The translations under genes were made by a program, and so were the position numbers. Positions 45,079 through 53,358 of a stretch of 64,000 nucleotides of DNA are shown here, piece after piece (position 1 is the stretch's first letter; the number at the start of each line of letters is the position of its first letter). Origin of the DNA: Bacteroidota bacterium (GTDB lineage: Bacteria; Bacteroidota; Bacteroidia; Cytophagales; Cytophagaceae); the NCBI GenBank assembly GCA_023391415.1, contig JAEWAY010000022.1, positions 186,001 to 250,000 on the forward strand, written 5' to 3'. The notes beneath the pieces are model-generated. The model saw only the letters and a list, made by a program, of their open reading frames with translations. It searched no databases and was not told the DNA's origin.

Positions 45079-46284
45079 GCTTTTGTCAATGGTACCCCGG
45101 AAGTTTTCCGGATTGGTCGGACGAATGGCGGTCCTGTATCGTTCATTGATAGCTTCTATGAAAATATTGGCGACAACCGCGCTTCCCTTAGGACTGAGAT
45201 GGATACCGTCGAGCGAAAAGATGCCGTCCGGAGAGTAGGTGACATGATTTTTCGATCGGTTGAAGCCTAAACCCGAAGGCCAGCGACACAGGTGCTGGTT
45301 GACGTCGACCAGCGCCAGGTCAAACCGGTGGGTCATAGTGACGATAATGTCATTGTAGGCGATGATCGCGGCGTTTAGCGCGTCTAGTTGATCGGTACTC
45401 AATACAAAGCGTTCGGGAATCGCTTCCGCGTCCGGATTTTTTCCTATCAGGCGGGAAGGAGTGTCCAGCAGTATTTTTTCTTCTTCCGAAATAACGCGTA
45501 CCGCGCCCTTGTCCCGGATGAGATATGGATTATAGCCTCGCTTGAATAGGTTCTGAGAGGGCGCGTACCGCTGGTTGAGTTGACGAATGAGCGCGTCGTC
45601 GTCCAGTGACAGTCCCCGGATGGGAATGGTATTGAAAAAAGGGATGAGGGTTACATCCGGTATGGTCGCGATGACGCCTCTGGCGCCGTTGGAGGTCAAT
45701 ACGCTCAGGATTTTATATAGATACGCCTCAAATTTGTCGGCCGGAGTGATCGGATCGCCTTCGCCACCCGAAATGCCATAAGCCAGCACATCGTTGCTGC
45801 CTATCCAAAGTGAAAAAAAATCAGGGAGAGGCGAAAGCGCGTCTTTTAATACAGAGGTTTCGGGGCTGCTCGCGAAGCGCGCGAAAAATGGATTTCCCCC
45901 CGCTCCGCCGTAGCCTTTGAGTAGCAAATGAAAGGATTTCGCGCCAGGTATTCCCATATTTTGATAGGGGCCTAGGTGTCCTATAGGTCGCAGGTTGGCC
46001 ATATCCGGAGAGGGACCTGGCTGGATTTTGATTTGGATCGAGCCATCATCCATCTTCTTCGAAACGGCCATGAGTCTGGAGCGCGGGCTCATGCCGTCGA
46101 AGCCGATACCGGCCTGATCCAGTACCAGGGGTTGTTGAAACTTGGACTCGAGTCCCCATTGTTTGTGGATAAGATTGGGATAAGCGTGTAACTGTCCTTC
46201 GAGAGAAAGGGCTCCATCGGCGTATCCCGCGGTCAACGAGTCGCCAAGGGCGATATAGGTCTTAAAAGGCGAAGGCTTGTCCAT
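45061..46284 (-). CDS. SGNH/GDSL-family hydrolase
   Basis: This 407-aa hydrolase has the GDSL-family blocks. Block I is YIALGDSLTAGYADGAL (about residues 10-26) with the nucleophile Ser, block III is LWIGSNDVLAYG with Asn, and block V is LDGIHLSPKGSAV with Asp and His. Such enzymes are esterases or lipases. No signal peptide or lipobox is visible before block I, so unlike many relatives it appears to be cytosolic, or a longer start is missed; the sequence upstream of 46284 shows no hydrophobic extension in frame. It overlaps the flavoprotein gene tail to tail. The substrate is unknown. Confidence 0.85.
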   Translation of the reverse strand: MDKPSPFKTYIALGDSLTAGYADGALSLEGQLHAYPNLIHKQWGLESKFQQPLVLDQAGIGFDGMSPRSRLMAVSKKMDDGSIQIKIQPGPSPDMANLRPIGHLGPYQNMGIPGAKSFHLLLKGYGGAGGNPFFARFASSPETSVLKDALSPLPDFFSLWIGSNDVLAYGISGGEGDPITPADKFEAYLYKILSVLTSNGARGVIATIPDVTLIPFFNTIPIRGLSLDDDALIRQLNQRYAPSQNLFKRGYNPYLIRDKGAVRVISEEEKILLDTPSRLIGKNPDAEAIPERFVLSTDQLDALNAAIIAYNDIIVTMTHRFDLALVDVNQHLCRWPSGLGFNRSKNHVTYSPDGIFSLDGIHLSPKGSAVVANIFIEAINERYRTAIRPTNPENFRGTIDKSLFQQT

Positions 46285-46437
46285 GTTAGGCTATGCGTGA
46301 AATTGAAGTACGGAATATTTAGATTCGTGTTGCTCTATAAGCGATCTTCGCGGTAAAGAAAACTATGCTCGCGCGTGATCCTCTTGTTTGAGCTCGGGCT
46401 GGTTTGTTACTTAAAATAAAAGCTAGTAGTTTTAACT

Positions 46438-47589
46438 ATGAATCTCGCCATATTCTTTGATCCGGTTTCTGAAAGTGTCATGACCGCCAATCCTCCCGCG
46501 GGAACATGGCAATCCAATATACGGATTTTTCACGAATCCTTTCCTTCTCTTGAGCATGTCGATATCGCGATTGTCGGGGTTCCGGAAAACCGGGGAACGG
46601 ATATGAATGTCGCGGTAGCGGAGGGGCCCGACGCCGCGCGTGAAGTATTGTACACACTCAAAAAGGGGAATGGTTTGTACCGGATCGCCGATCTGGGGAA
46701 TTTGCGTTCCGGCGAAACGTATGAAGATACGCTATCGCGTCTGAAAGAAGTTTGTCAGGGATTGATGGAGCTGAATATCGTGCCGGTCATTGTAGGAGGC
46801 TCTCATGATCTGGATGTGGGTCAATATATGGCTTTTGAGTCTCTGGACCGGGCCATATCGCTCGTAGCGGTCGACGCGCGTGTTGATATGGAACATGAAG
46901 GAGGAATTTCCGCCTCCCGTCTTGAACGTATCCTCACTCATAAGCCCAATTTTCTTTTTCATTACAGTCATTTGGGATTTCAGAGTTTTCTCGTCGAACA
47001 GGAAAAGGTCGACGCGCTGGAAAAGCTGTATTTTGAAGTATACCGGCTTGGTCAGGTCAAGGATGATCTGGCCGAATGTGAGCCCGTTATTCGAAACGCG
47101 GATATGCTTTCTTTTGATCTGTGCGCGATAAAGATGTCCGACGCGCCTGGCAACGTCCACGCTATTCCTTTTGGTCTTACGGCGGAAGAAGCTTGTCAGC
47201 TTTGCTGGTACGCGGGTGTCAGCTCAAAGATGGCCTCTTTGGGCATTTATGAGTTTAATCCGCGGTTGGACGATCGGGGGCGTACGGCTTTTGTCGTATC
47301 GACCATGATCTGGTATTTTGTAGAAGGTTTTTATCACCGCAAGGCGGAAGTCGATATCAGTGATTTACGCTTTATGAAATACATTGTCGATCTGAAGGAA
47401 CATCCACACAAACTTTGTTTTTATAAAGATACCATGACCGACAAATGGTGGATGGAAGTAACTTATGGGGAAGCCGTCGGTGGAAAGGAAGCGAGCGCGC
47501 TCATACCTTGCAGCTATAAAGATTACTCGGACGCGGTCAAGGGAGATATTCCCAACCGCTGGATTCTGACTCAGGCCAAATTAAGTTAA
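46438..47589 (+). CDS. Arginase/formimidoylglutamase-fold protein with altered metal ligands
   Basis: This 383-aa protein has the ureohydrolase (arginase/agmatinase/formimidoylglutamase) fold. The three metal-binding motifs can be placed, but two are changed. The first reads GGSHDLD (His kept). The second reads VDARVDME where active enzymes have DAHxD, so a metal-binding His is Arg. The third reads SFDLCAIKMSDAPG where active enzymes have SxDxDxxDP, so one Asp is Cys. The protein may therefore bind fewer or other metal ions and may not be a classical arginase. Relatives in Bacteroidota are commonly annotated as formimidoylglutamase; no hut genes are nearby. The RDD gene follows 30 bp downstream. 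Confidence 0.82.
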   Translation: MNLAIFFDPVSESVMTANPPAGTWQSNIRIFHESFPSLEHVDIAIVGVPENRGTDMNVAVAEGPDAAREVLYTLKKGNGLYRIADLGNLRSGETYEDTLSRLKEVCQGLMELNIVPVIVGGSHDLDVGQYMAFESLDRAISLVAVDARVDMEHEGGISASRLERILTHKPNFLFHYSHLGFQSFLVEQEKVDALEKLYFEVYRLGQVKDDLAECEPVIRNADMLSFDLCAIKMSDAPGNVHAIPFGLTAEEACQLCWYAGVSSKMASLGIYEFNPRLDDRGRTAFVVSTMIWYFVEGFYHRKAEVDISDLRFMKYIVDLKEHPHKLCFYKDTMTDKWWMEVTYGEAVGGKEASALIPCSYKDYSDAVKGDIPNRWILTQAKLS

Positions 47590-47619
47590 CAGATAAAAAA
47601 GTAGATAAGTAAACGCGTG

Positions 47620-48081
47620 ATGAAATTCGAAAACATAACGGTTATTGACAATCATGTCATCGCTACACCCGGGCAACGAATTGTCGCCGGGATCATCGAC
47701 TTGGTGGTGTACGGCGTCGTCGCGGTCGTGCTGGGCGTCGTATTCAGGCTTTTCGGCCTTGGAGGCCTGGGAGAAACAATCGCTTTGCTATACCTTTTCT
47801 TGAGGGATAGCCTGCATGGGATGGATTATCAGTCATTTGGGAAAAAAGTGATTGGCCTGAAAGTTTTGTATCGGGAAGCAAGGCCGGTTTCATATCTGGA
47901 TGGCCTTAAACGCAACTTTATATTTCTGCCAAATCTGCTTGGACTCTGGCTTGGATACGGAGCCGGTGGCCTTACCCTGCTTTTGGTTCTGATCGAACTG
48001 TATTTTTTGTTTACCAGCGATGATCATCAGCGTTTGGGAGACCGCTTGGCCAATACGATCGTAACTCGATATGAAAAATAA
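47620..48081 (+). CDS. RDD-family membrane protein
   Basis: This 153-aa integral membrane protein has three to four predicted helices and the RDD features: GQRIVAGIIDLVVYGVVAVV (Arg and Asp of the first helix) and a late Asp in TSDDHQRLGDRLANTIV. RDD proteins have been linked to ion transport, but most are uncharacterised. I chose ATG at 47620 rather than GTG at 47617. Its last 11 bp overlap the start of the cytochrome-b5-like gene, so the two are very likely translated together. Confidence 0.85.
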   Translation: MKFENITVIDNHVIATPGQRIVAGIIDLVVYGVVAVVLGVVFRLFGLGGLGETIALLYLFLRDSLHGMDYQSFGKKVIGLKVLYREARPVSYLDGLKRNFIFLPNLLGLWLGYGAGGLTLLLVLIELYFLFTSDDHQRLGDRLANTIVTRYEK

Positions 48082-48319
48082 TGATCAGAACCTGCCGGTA
48101 TTTACCCGTTCGCAACTCGCGTTGCGCAATGGCGTAGACAGAGAAGAAATCTGGTGCGCCTACAAGGGAATGATATATGAATTGAACAAAAGCCGTTTGT
48201 GGCGCGGAGGCAGGCATTATGAGCATTGGGCGGGACAAGATCTGACCGCGGAGATGCGGGATGCCCCGCATACTGAAAATGTCTTCGATAAGTTTACCAT
48301 AGTCGGCGTTCTTCGTTGA
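48071..48319 (+). CDS. Cytochrome b5-like heme/steroid-binding domain protein
   Basis: This 82-aa single-domain protein resembles the small cytochrome b5-like family. EIWCAYKGMIYELNKSRLW (about 26-44) is followed by GGRHYEHWAGQDLTAEM and DAPHTENVFDKFTIVG. Candidate axial heme ligands are the His of RHYEHW and of DAPHTEN. There is no signal peptide or membrane anchor. The gene starts 11 bp inside the RDD gene, suggesting that the two products act together, for example a membrane partner for a soluble heme protein. Heme binding is inferred from the family. Confidence 0.83.
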   Translation: MKNNDQNLPVFTRSQLALRNGVDREEIWCAYKGMIYELNKSRLWRGGRHYEHWAGQDLTAEMRDAPHTENVFDKFTIVGVLR

Positions 48320-48351
48320 TTTTTTTGTTATCCGTAATAAAGATTGATTGT

Positions 48352-49194
48352 ATGATATTACTCGCCGACAGCGGATCGACCAAAACTACCTGGCGATTTT
48401 TGGAGTCTTCAAAAATCCGTACGGTAAAGACTAGCGGAATCAATCCGTATTACCTGTCTCAGGCTGAAATTGAAGAGATCATCCGAAAAGAGTTGTTGCC
48501 GCGTCTCAGGGACTCGGCTTCAGTATCGTCCGTGTTTTTTTACGGAGCCGGTTTGGGCAATGAGGCCAGAAAGCGGGATGTATACATTCCCTTGCATTTT
48601 ATTTTCCGACAGGCGATGGTCGAAGTGGATCATGACCTGATGGCGGCGGCCAGAGCGCTGCTGGGGCGCGAAGCCGGTATCGCCTGCATCGCGGGTACGG
48701 GGTCCAATTCCTGTTACTATGACGGAAACCAGATTGTGGAGAATGTTACGTCCCTGGGCTTATATCTTGGTGATGAAGGAAGCGGTGGTTATAAAGGCAA
48801 GTTGCTGATTACTGATTATCTGCGCGGAAAAATGCCCGCCGAAATTCGGAGCAGGTTTGAAGACACCTATAAGGACCGTACAGCGGACATCCTTGATAAA
48901 ATCTATAAAAAGCCGATGCCGAACAGGTACCTGGCTTCTTTTATGCCTTTTATTCTGGAACATCAGGGGGACGAGTATATAAGTGAGCTGATTCATCGTA
49001 GTTTTAGCGATTTTATTGTGGAAAATGTCGCCCGGTATTCTTTCTGGAAAGAGCGACCCATAGGATTTGTAGGATCGGTCGCCTATCTGTGTCTGCCTTT
49101 TTTGAGACGACTGGCTTTGGAAATGAATTTTGAGCTTGGCGCGGTGATTAAGGATCCTATCGACGCGTTGACGGACTTTCATGCTATAAAATAA
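48352..49194 (+). CDS. BadF/BadG/BcrA-type sugar kinase (N-acetylglucosamine/MurNAc kinase-like)
   Basis: This 280-aa ASKHA-fold kinase has the ATP phosphate-1 motif LLADSGSTKTTWRFLE (residues 3-18), a second phosphate motif IACIAGTGSNSCYYDG (about 103-118) and the segment YLGDEGSGGYKGKLLI. This is the pattern of BadF-type N-acetylglucosamine kinases. The murQ gene follows after 5 bp, so MurNAc or GlcNAc from peptidoglycan turnover is the likely substrate, by analogy with kinase-MurQ pairs in other Bacteroidota. I chose ATG at 48352 because the conserved motif begins at residue 3; the frame is open 36 bp further upstream. Confidence 0.86.
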   Translation: MILLADSGSTKTTWRFLESSKIRTVKTSGINPYYLSQAEIEEIIRKELLPRLRDSASVSSVFFYGAGLGNEARKRDVYIPLHFIFRQAMVEVDHDLMAAARALLGREAGIACIAGTGSNSCYYDGNQIVENVTSLGLYLGDEGSGGYKGKLLITDYLRGKMPAEIRSRFEDTYKDRTADILDKIYKKPMPNRYLASFMPFILEHQGDEYISELIHRSFSDFIVENVARYSFWKERPIGFVGSVAYLCLPFLRRLALEMNFELGAVIKDPIDALTDFHAIK

Positions 49195-49199
49195 TATGG

Positions 49200-50006
49200 A
49201 TGGATACTGAATCATCTTCTGGTTACGACAATCTGGAGCGAATGTCGCTTGATGAAATTCTGAGAAATATTAATAAGGAAGATAAAACCGTTCCTTTGGC
49301 GGTAGAAAAGGCTATTCCCCAGATTCAGTCTATGGTGGGAGCTTTGGTGAAGAAAATGGAAGCGGGAGGCAGGCTTTTTTATGTCGGCGCGGGAACCAGC
49401 GGTCGTCTGGGCGTACTCGACGCGTCGGAATGTCCGCCAACCTATGGTATCGACGAAAACCGTATCATTGGCCTTATCGCGGGTGGAGACTCCGCTTTGC
49501 GAATCGCCGTGGAATCGGTGGAAGACGATTATTCGGAGGGTTGGAAGGATTTGCGAAAACATCAGGTTTCGGACAAGGATTTCGTATTGGGTATCGCGGC
49601 CTCGGGGTCGACGCCTTATGTAGTCGGCGCGGTGGAAAAATGCCGGCAGGCCGGAATCATGACGGGCTGTCTTACCTGTAATAGGGAAACAAGGCTGGCG
49701 GCTTTGGTGGATTTTCCGATCGAGGTGATCGTCGGGGCCGAATTTGTGACCGGAAGTACCAGAATGAAAGCCGGAACCGCGCAGAAACTGACGCTTAATA
49801 TGATTTCCACAGCGCTTATGATCCGATTGGGCAGAGTGCAGGGAAACAATATGGTCGATATGCAATTAACAAATAACAAGCTTTTTCGAAGAGGGGTCAG
49901 GATTCTGGTGGATCAGCTTGGGGTTACGGAAGCGGACGCGGAAAAACTGCTGATGAAGCACCGGAATGTCCGTGAAGCGATCGACTGGTATAAAAAATAT
50001 GCATGA
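49200..50006 (+). CDS. murQ: N-acetylmuramic acid 6-phosphate etherase
   Basis: This 268-aa SIS-domain lyase cleaves the lactyl ether of MurNAc 6-phosphate to GlcNAc 6-phosphate and D-lactate in peptidoglycan recycling. Conserved segments are SSGYDNLERMSLDEILRNIN (5-24), GRLFYVGAGTSGRLGVLDAS (about 57-76), GLIAGGDSALRIAVESVEDD with the catalytic Glu, and GSTRMKAGTAQKLTLNMIS near 190. It is shorter than E. coli MurQ (298 aa), as usual in Bacteroidota. It lies 5 bp after the sugar kinase, and the next gene starts within its last codons. Confidence 0.96.
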   Translation: MDTESSSGYDNLERMSLDEILRNINKEDKTVPLAVEKAIPQIQSMVGALVKKMEAGGRLFYVGAGTSGRLGVLDASECPPTYGIDENRIIGLIAGGDSALRIAVESVEDDYSEGWKDLRKHQVSDKDFVLGIAASGSTPYVVGAVEKCRQAGIMTGCLTCNRETRLAALVDFPIEVIVGAEFVTGSTRMKAGTAQKLTLNMISTALMIRLGRVQGNNMVDMQLTNNKLFRRGVRILVDQLGVTEADAEKLLMKHRNVREAIDWYKKYA

Positions 50007-50568
50007 AATAGAACCATACTTCAATTGGGAAAAGTTTTACGTGGCGTCGGAAGACGCCCGGTCTCCCCTATACAACGCTCAGTACAACCTGTCGGAATAT
50101 ACCAATACTATTTATGGTTATTACATTCATCCGATGTGGGACTATATCGGCTCTGAAACTCTGTATGTCAAAATATTGTACGCCAACTATATTGATGGAT
50201 ATGTAGTGATAGAAATGCTGGGAGAATGGAATGATACGCTGCATAACGACATTATGCATCTGAAGCGGAATATTCTGGATTATATAGTCGCCACGGGGAT
50301 TAACAAGTTTATACTTATCGGAGAGCAAGTATTTAATTTTCATGGCTCAGACGATTGTTATTACGAAGAATGGTATGAAGACATCGAGGATGGCTGGATC
50401 GCCGCGGTCAATTTTCGGGACTTTGTATGTGAAGAATGGAAAAAATACAATATTGACAGCTATGTCAATTGGGGCGGCGAGCTTGACATTCCCAACTGGA
50501 GAACCATGAAACCCATGGTGTTTTGCAAGTATGTACATGATAGGGTTACCAGACGAATTGGCATGTGA
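49999..50568 (+). CDS. Conserved hypothetical protein coupled to murQ
   Basis: This 189-aa acidic protein is rich in Tyr and Trp (for example YYEEWYEDIEDGW and YNLSEYTNTIYGYYIHP). It has no signal peptide, membrane span or motif that I recognise. ATG at 49999 lies within the murQ coding region and overlaps it by 8 bp, so it is likely translated by coupling. Similar proteins seem to exist in other Bacteroidota, of unknown role. Because of the position, a link with amino-sugar metabolism is possible but not shown. Confidence 0.72.
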   Translation: MHEIEPYFNWEKFYVASEDARSPLYNAQYNLSEYTNTIYGYYIHPMWDYIGSETLYVKILYANYIDGYVVIEMLGEWNDTLHNDIMHLKRNILDYIVATGINKFILIGEQVFNFHGSDDCYYEEWYEDIEDGWIAAVNFRDFVCEEWKKYNIDSYVNWGGELDIPNWRTMKPMVFCKYVHDRVTRRIGM

Positions 50569-50592
50569 GCGCGCCTGAGACGTTTTTCGCCT

Positions 50593-51204
50593 TTAAGAGA
50601 CGGGTTTTACGGTAGCGGCTTCCGAGATCAGGAACTTTTTGCCGCTGGCGGGTTCCAGGCACAATATTCTTGTTCTTTTCTTATGCTCGCGGACGAATAT
50701 CCGGTTGTTGAACTGAAAAGTGATTCCTTCGGGAAGCTCTCCCAGAAAACGGAGCTCGCCTTCCGTATTTTGCCTGCGGAGCGCTTTCAATAAGTCGACG
50801 TCTGAACAGGATGAGGCTTTGGGATTCAGGAAATAATTGTTGATCGCCGGAAGCAATTCCGCCGGGAATATTTCCGGTTTAAGCAGGGGAGATATTAAAT
50901 GAATAAAGTGTCGTTTCCATTCCGGACCATGGGGCTTTACGGAAAATCCGTGCTGGAGGTATGTATGGTAATGCGCTACCTCGTGAATATAGGTGATCAG
51001 GAAAGAACTCGGGTTTAAGTCGCCGTTTACGGTGATCTTGTGCCGTCTGGTTTTAGGGTTATAGGAGTAGTCCCCTAGTTTGGAGGCTCGTTTGGGAGTG
51101 ATCGTCAAGTCGAAGTTTTTTTGCTCCCAGAGTTGGACGCAATAATCGATCGCCTTTGGAGGCAGATACCTGCTAAGAAAGAACCGAAGTTTCTGACTGC
51201 TCAT
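50593..51204 (-). CDS. SprT-like zinc protein
   Basis: This 203-aa protein contains an SprT-like domain with the zinc-protease motif HEVAHYHTYLQHG (about residues 90-102), followed by the HGPEWKRHF segment with the third His. It ends in a beta-rich zinc-ribbon-like region whose Cys are mostly lost (one Cys in RILCLEPASG). Eukaryotic SPRTN cleaves DNA-protein crosslinks; the bacterial SprT role is not settled. I chose ATG at 51204 (MSSQKLRFFLSRYLPP); the longer frame adds 12 residues overlapping the terminator upstream. Confidence 0.85.
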   Translation of the reverse strand: MSSQKLRFFLSRYLPPKAIDYCVQLWEQKNFDLTITPKRASKLGDYSYNPKTRRHKITVNGDLNPSSFLITYIHEVAHYHTYLQHGFSVKPHGPEWKRHFIHLISPLLKPEIFPAELLPAINNYFLNPKASSCSDVDLLKALRRQNTEGELRFLGELPEGITFQFNNRIFVREHKKRTRILCLEPASGKKFLISEAATVKPVS

Positions 51205-51217
51205 CCTGTCCAAAAAT

Positions 51218-51252
51218 AAAAAGAGCTTCGCGTGAAGCAAAGCCCTTTTTAA
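51218..51252 (-). terminator. Terminator of the small acidic lipoprotein gene
   Basis: On the minus strand aaagggctt...aagctcttt forms an imperfect stem around a GCTTCACGCGAAGC core, followed by T residues, just after the stop of the lipoprotein gene. Confidence 0.55.
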
Positions 51253-51272
51253 AGTTTTTTCAACCTGGTAGT

Positions 51273-51473
51273 TTAGTTCGCGGAACTGTCATCGGCAACT
51301 TCGATGGAGTCGTTAGCGGCTTCAACCTCCACCTCCTCAGCTTCCTCAACAGGAGCGGTAGGCTCTTCAACAATTTCTGTTTCTGTTGTTTCAGCTTTTT
51401 CAGATGATGGTTGCTCGCATGAAGTAAGTACGAACATGCTTGTGGCGAATAAAAGGGCTAGTACCTTTTTCAT
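51273..51473 (-). CDS. Small acidic lipoprotein
   Basis: This 66-aa protein has a lipobox signal (MKKVLALLFATSMFVLTSCE, Cys19) and a mature part of almost only Glu, Ala, Val, Pro, Thr and Ser (for example VEEAEEVEVEAANDS). The mature chain is probably disordered and strongly negative. Such tiny lipoproteins are common in Bacteroidota; no function is known. It is followed by an imperfect terminator. Confidence 0.68.
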   Translation of the reverse strand: MKKVLALLFATSMFVLTSCEQPSSEKAETTETEIVEEPTAPVEEAEEVEVEAANDSIEVADDSSAN

Positions 51474-51638
51474 AAGTTATGGGTGTTTTAGATGTTAACT
51501 GATCGCGAATATAACTATATTCCAACAATCCAATATGCTCCCCTATTTTTTAACGCGTTTTAAAATGTAATTACTTCAAGTTACTTTATAGGATTTTACT
51601 GGATGGCGATTCTGGATTTCTTCAAGTATTTTATTTGC

Positions 51639-51836
51639 TTATAAAAGCTTCTTTAGTTTCTTTTCGGCCTTTTTTGATTCTTTCTCAGCCTCTTTAGAGG
51701 TTTCTTTCGCCGCTTCTCTCACTTTTTCAGTCGCTTCCCGGCTCGCTTCGCCCGCTTTTTCCCAGGCGCTCTTCTCTTTACAGCTAAAAGTAAGTATGGA
51801 AATTACAATGAGGACAAGTATGCTCAGGTACTTCAT
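51639..51836 (-). CDS. Small amphipathic-helix lipoprotein
   Basis: This 65-aa protein has a lipobox signal ending FSCKEK (Cys19). The mature part is a single Lys/Glu/Ala-rich helix with heptad-like spacing (EKVREAAKETSKEAEKES). It resembles Lpp/ApoA-like amphipathic helices, and its C-terminal Lys run (KKAEKKLKKLL) recalls the end of Braun-type lipoproteins that bind peptidoglycan, though this is inference. It lies between der and the acidic lipoprotein gene on the same strand. Confidence 0.68.
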   Translation of the reverse strand: MKYLSILVLIVISILTFSCKEKSAWEKAGEASREATEKVREAAKETSKEAEKESKKAEKKLKKLL

Positions 51837-51901
51837 GTGTAGGTTTTATTTTGATATTATTCAAAGATAAAGTTGGATATTTATTCGCGTTGTCGCCGTT
51901 C

Positions 51902-53209
51902 TTATTTTTGTCTGAAAACAAGGTTTAACGGAACTCCCTCAAATCCAAAATTTTCCCGTATTCTATTTTCCAAAAAACGCTCATAAGGTTCTTTAATATA
52001 TTGAGGCAGATTGCAGAAGAACGCGAAGGTCGGTGTGTGTGTCGGGAGCTGTGTAATATATTTGATCTTTATATATTTTCCCTTTAGCGCGGGAGGAGGA
52101 GTTTTTTCAATAATGGGTAGCAGTACGTCGTTGAGCGCCGAGGTGGATACTTTTTTGCAGCGATCTTCGTGTACTTCGATGGCCTTTTCTATGGCTTGGA
52201 AGATCCGTTGTTTTTTCAGGACGGATATAAAGATAAGCGGTATATAGTCCAGCGCGCCCAGTTTCGCGTGTATGTCCTCCACAAACTTTTTGTGCGTCTT
52301 GTTGTCCTTTTCGATCAGGTCCCATTTGTTGATGAGTAGTACTATGCCTTTACGTCTGCGATGGGCGAGCGCGATGATGTTGAGGTCCTGCGCTTCGAGG
52401 CCCTGAGAAGCGTCCAGCATGATTACGCATACGTCGGCTTCTTCCAGCGCTTTGATACTTCTCATGACCGAATAAAATTCGATTTTCTCGTTTACCCGGG
52501 CCTTTTTACGGATTCCGGCCGTATCTACCAGTATGAATTCCTTGCCATAGGCTTTGTAGCGGGCGTTGATCGCGTCGCGGGTAGTGCCGGCCATATCGGT
52601 TACGATACTGCGTTCTTCACCCAGCAGGACATTGATAAAGGAAGACTTGCCTACATTGGGACGACCCAGAATGGCTATTTTGGGAATGTCCGCGTCGGGA
52701 TCTTCCACTCCGCTGTCCGGGAAGTATTCGATAACTTTGTCCAGCAAGTCGCCGGTACCCGAACCGCTGCTGGCGCTGATCGGGAAAATCGTATCGAAGC
52801 CAAGCTTGTAAAACTCGCCTGTAAGATGAATCCTGTTGGTGTTGTCGGCTTTGTTCGCCACGATGACGACAGGCTTTGGCGATCTGCGCAATACGTTGGC
52901 GAATTCCTCGTCAAGACCTGTCAGGCCCGCGTCGATATCTACCACAAAAAGTATCACGCTGGCCTCCTCGACGGCCAGTTTTACCTGATCCCGGATCGCC
53001 TCTTCAAAGATGTCGTCCGATCCGGTTACGTATCCGCCCGTATCGATGACGGTAAAAAACTTGCCGCTCCAGTCCGAATGGCCGTAATGACGGTCCCTCG
53101 TTACTCCGCTTACATTGTCCATAATGGCGGACCGATGACCTACCAGCCTGTTGAAAAGGGTCGACTTGCCCACGTTTGGGCGCCCTACTATCGCTACAAT
53201 ATTTGCCAC
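51902..53209 (-). CDS. der: GTPase Der (EngA), ribosome assembly
   Basis: This 435-aa essential GTPase has two G domains and a C-terminal KH-like domain. It acts in maturation of the 50S ribosomal subunit. The first P-loop is GRPNVGKSTLFNRLV (about 8-22) with DTGGY; the second is GRPNVGKSSFINVLLGEE (about 180-197) with VDTAGIRKKARV and NKWD. The KH-like domain covers about 350-435. I chose GTG at 53209 (ANIVAIVGRPNVGK), which gives the normal length; the longer frame to 53293 adds 28 residues absent from the family. Confidence 0.95.
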   Translation of the reverse strand: MANIVAIVGRPNVGKSTLFNRLVGHRSAIMDNVSGVTRDRHYGHSDWSGKFFTVIDTGGYVTGSDDIFEEAIRDQVKLAVEEASVILFVVDIDAGLTGLDEEFANVLRRSPKPVVIVANKADNTNRIHLTGEFYKLGFDTIFPISASSGSGTGDLLDKVIEYFPDSGVEDPDADIPKIAILGRPNVGKSSFINVLLGEERSIVTDMAGTTRDAINARYKAYGKEFILVDTAGIRKKARVNEKIEFYSVMRSIKALEEADVCVIMLDASQGLEAQDLNIIALAHRRRKGIVLLINKWDLIEKDNKTHKKFVEDIHAKLGALDYIPLIFISVLKKQRIFQAIEKAIEVHEDRCKKVSTSALNDVLLPIIEKTPPPALKGKYIKIKYITQLPTHTPTFAFFCNLPQYIKEPYERFLENRIRENFGFEGVPLNLVFRQK

Positions 53210-53358
53210 GTTATTTTTTTTAAAGGAAATAATCACTGGCGATATCATCAATATAACGAAGCCAGATTCGCGAAGGTAGAAAAAGGAACGCAATTTTACC
53301 TTATTTGTCCGCCAAAGTCAGTCTCACGATGCTGTTTGATAAGCTAATAATTTATTAT

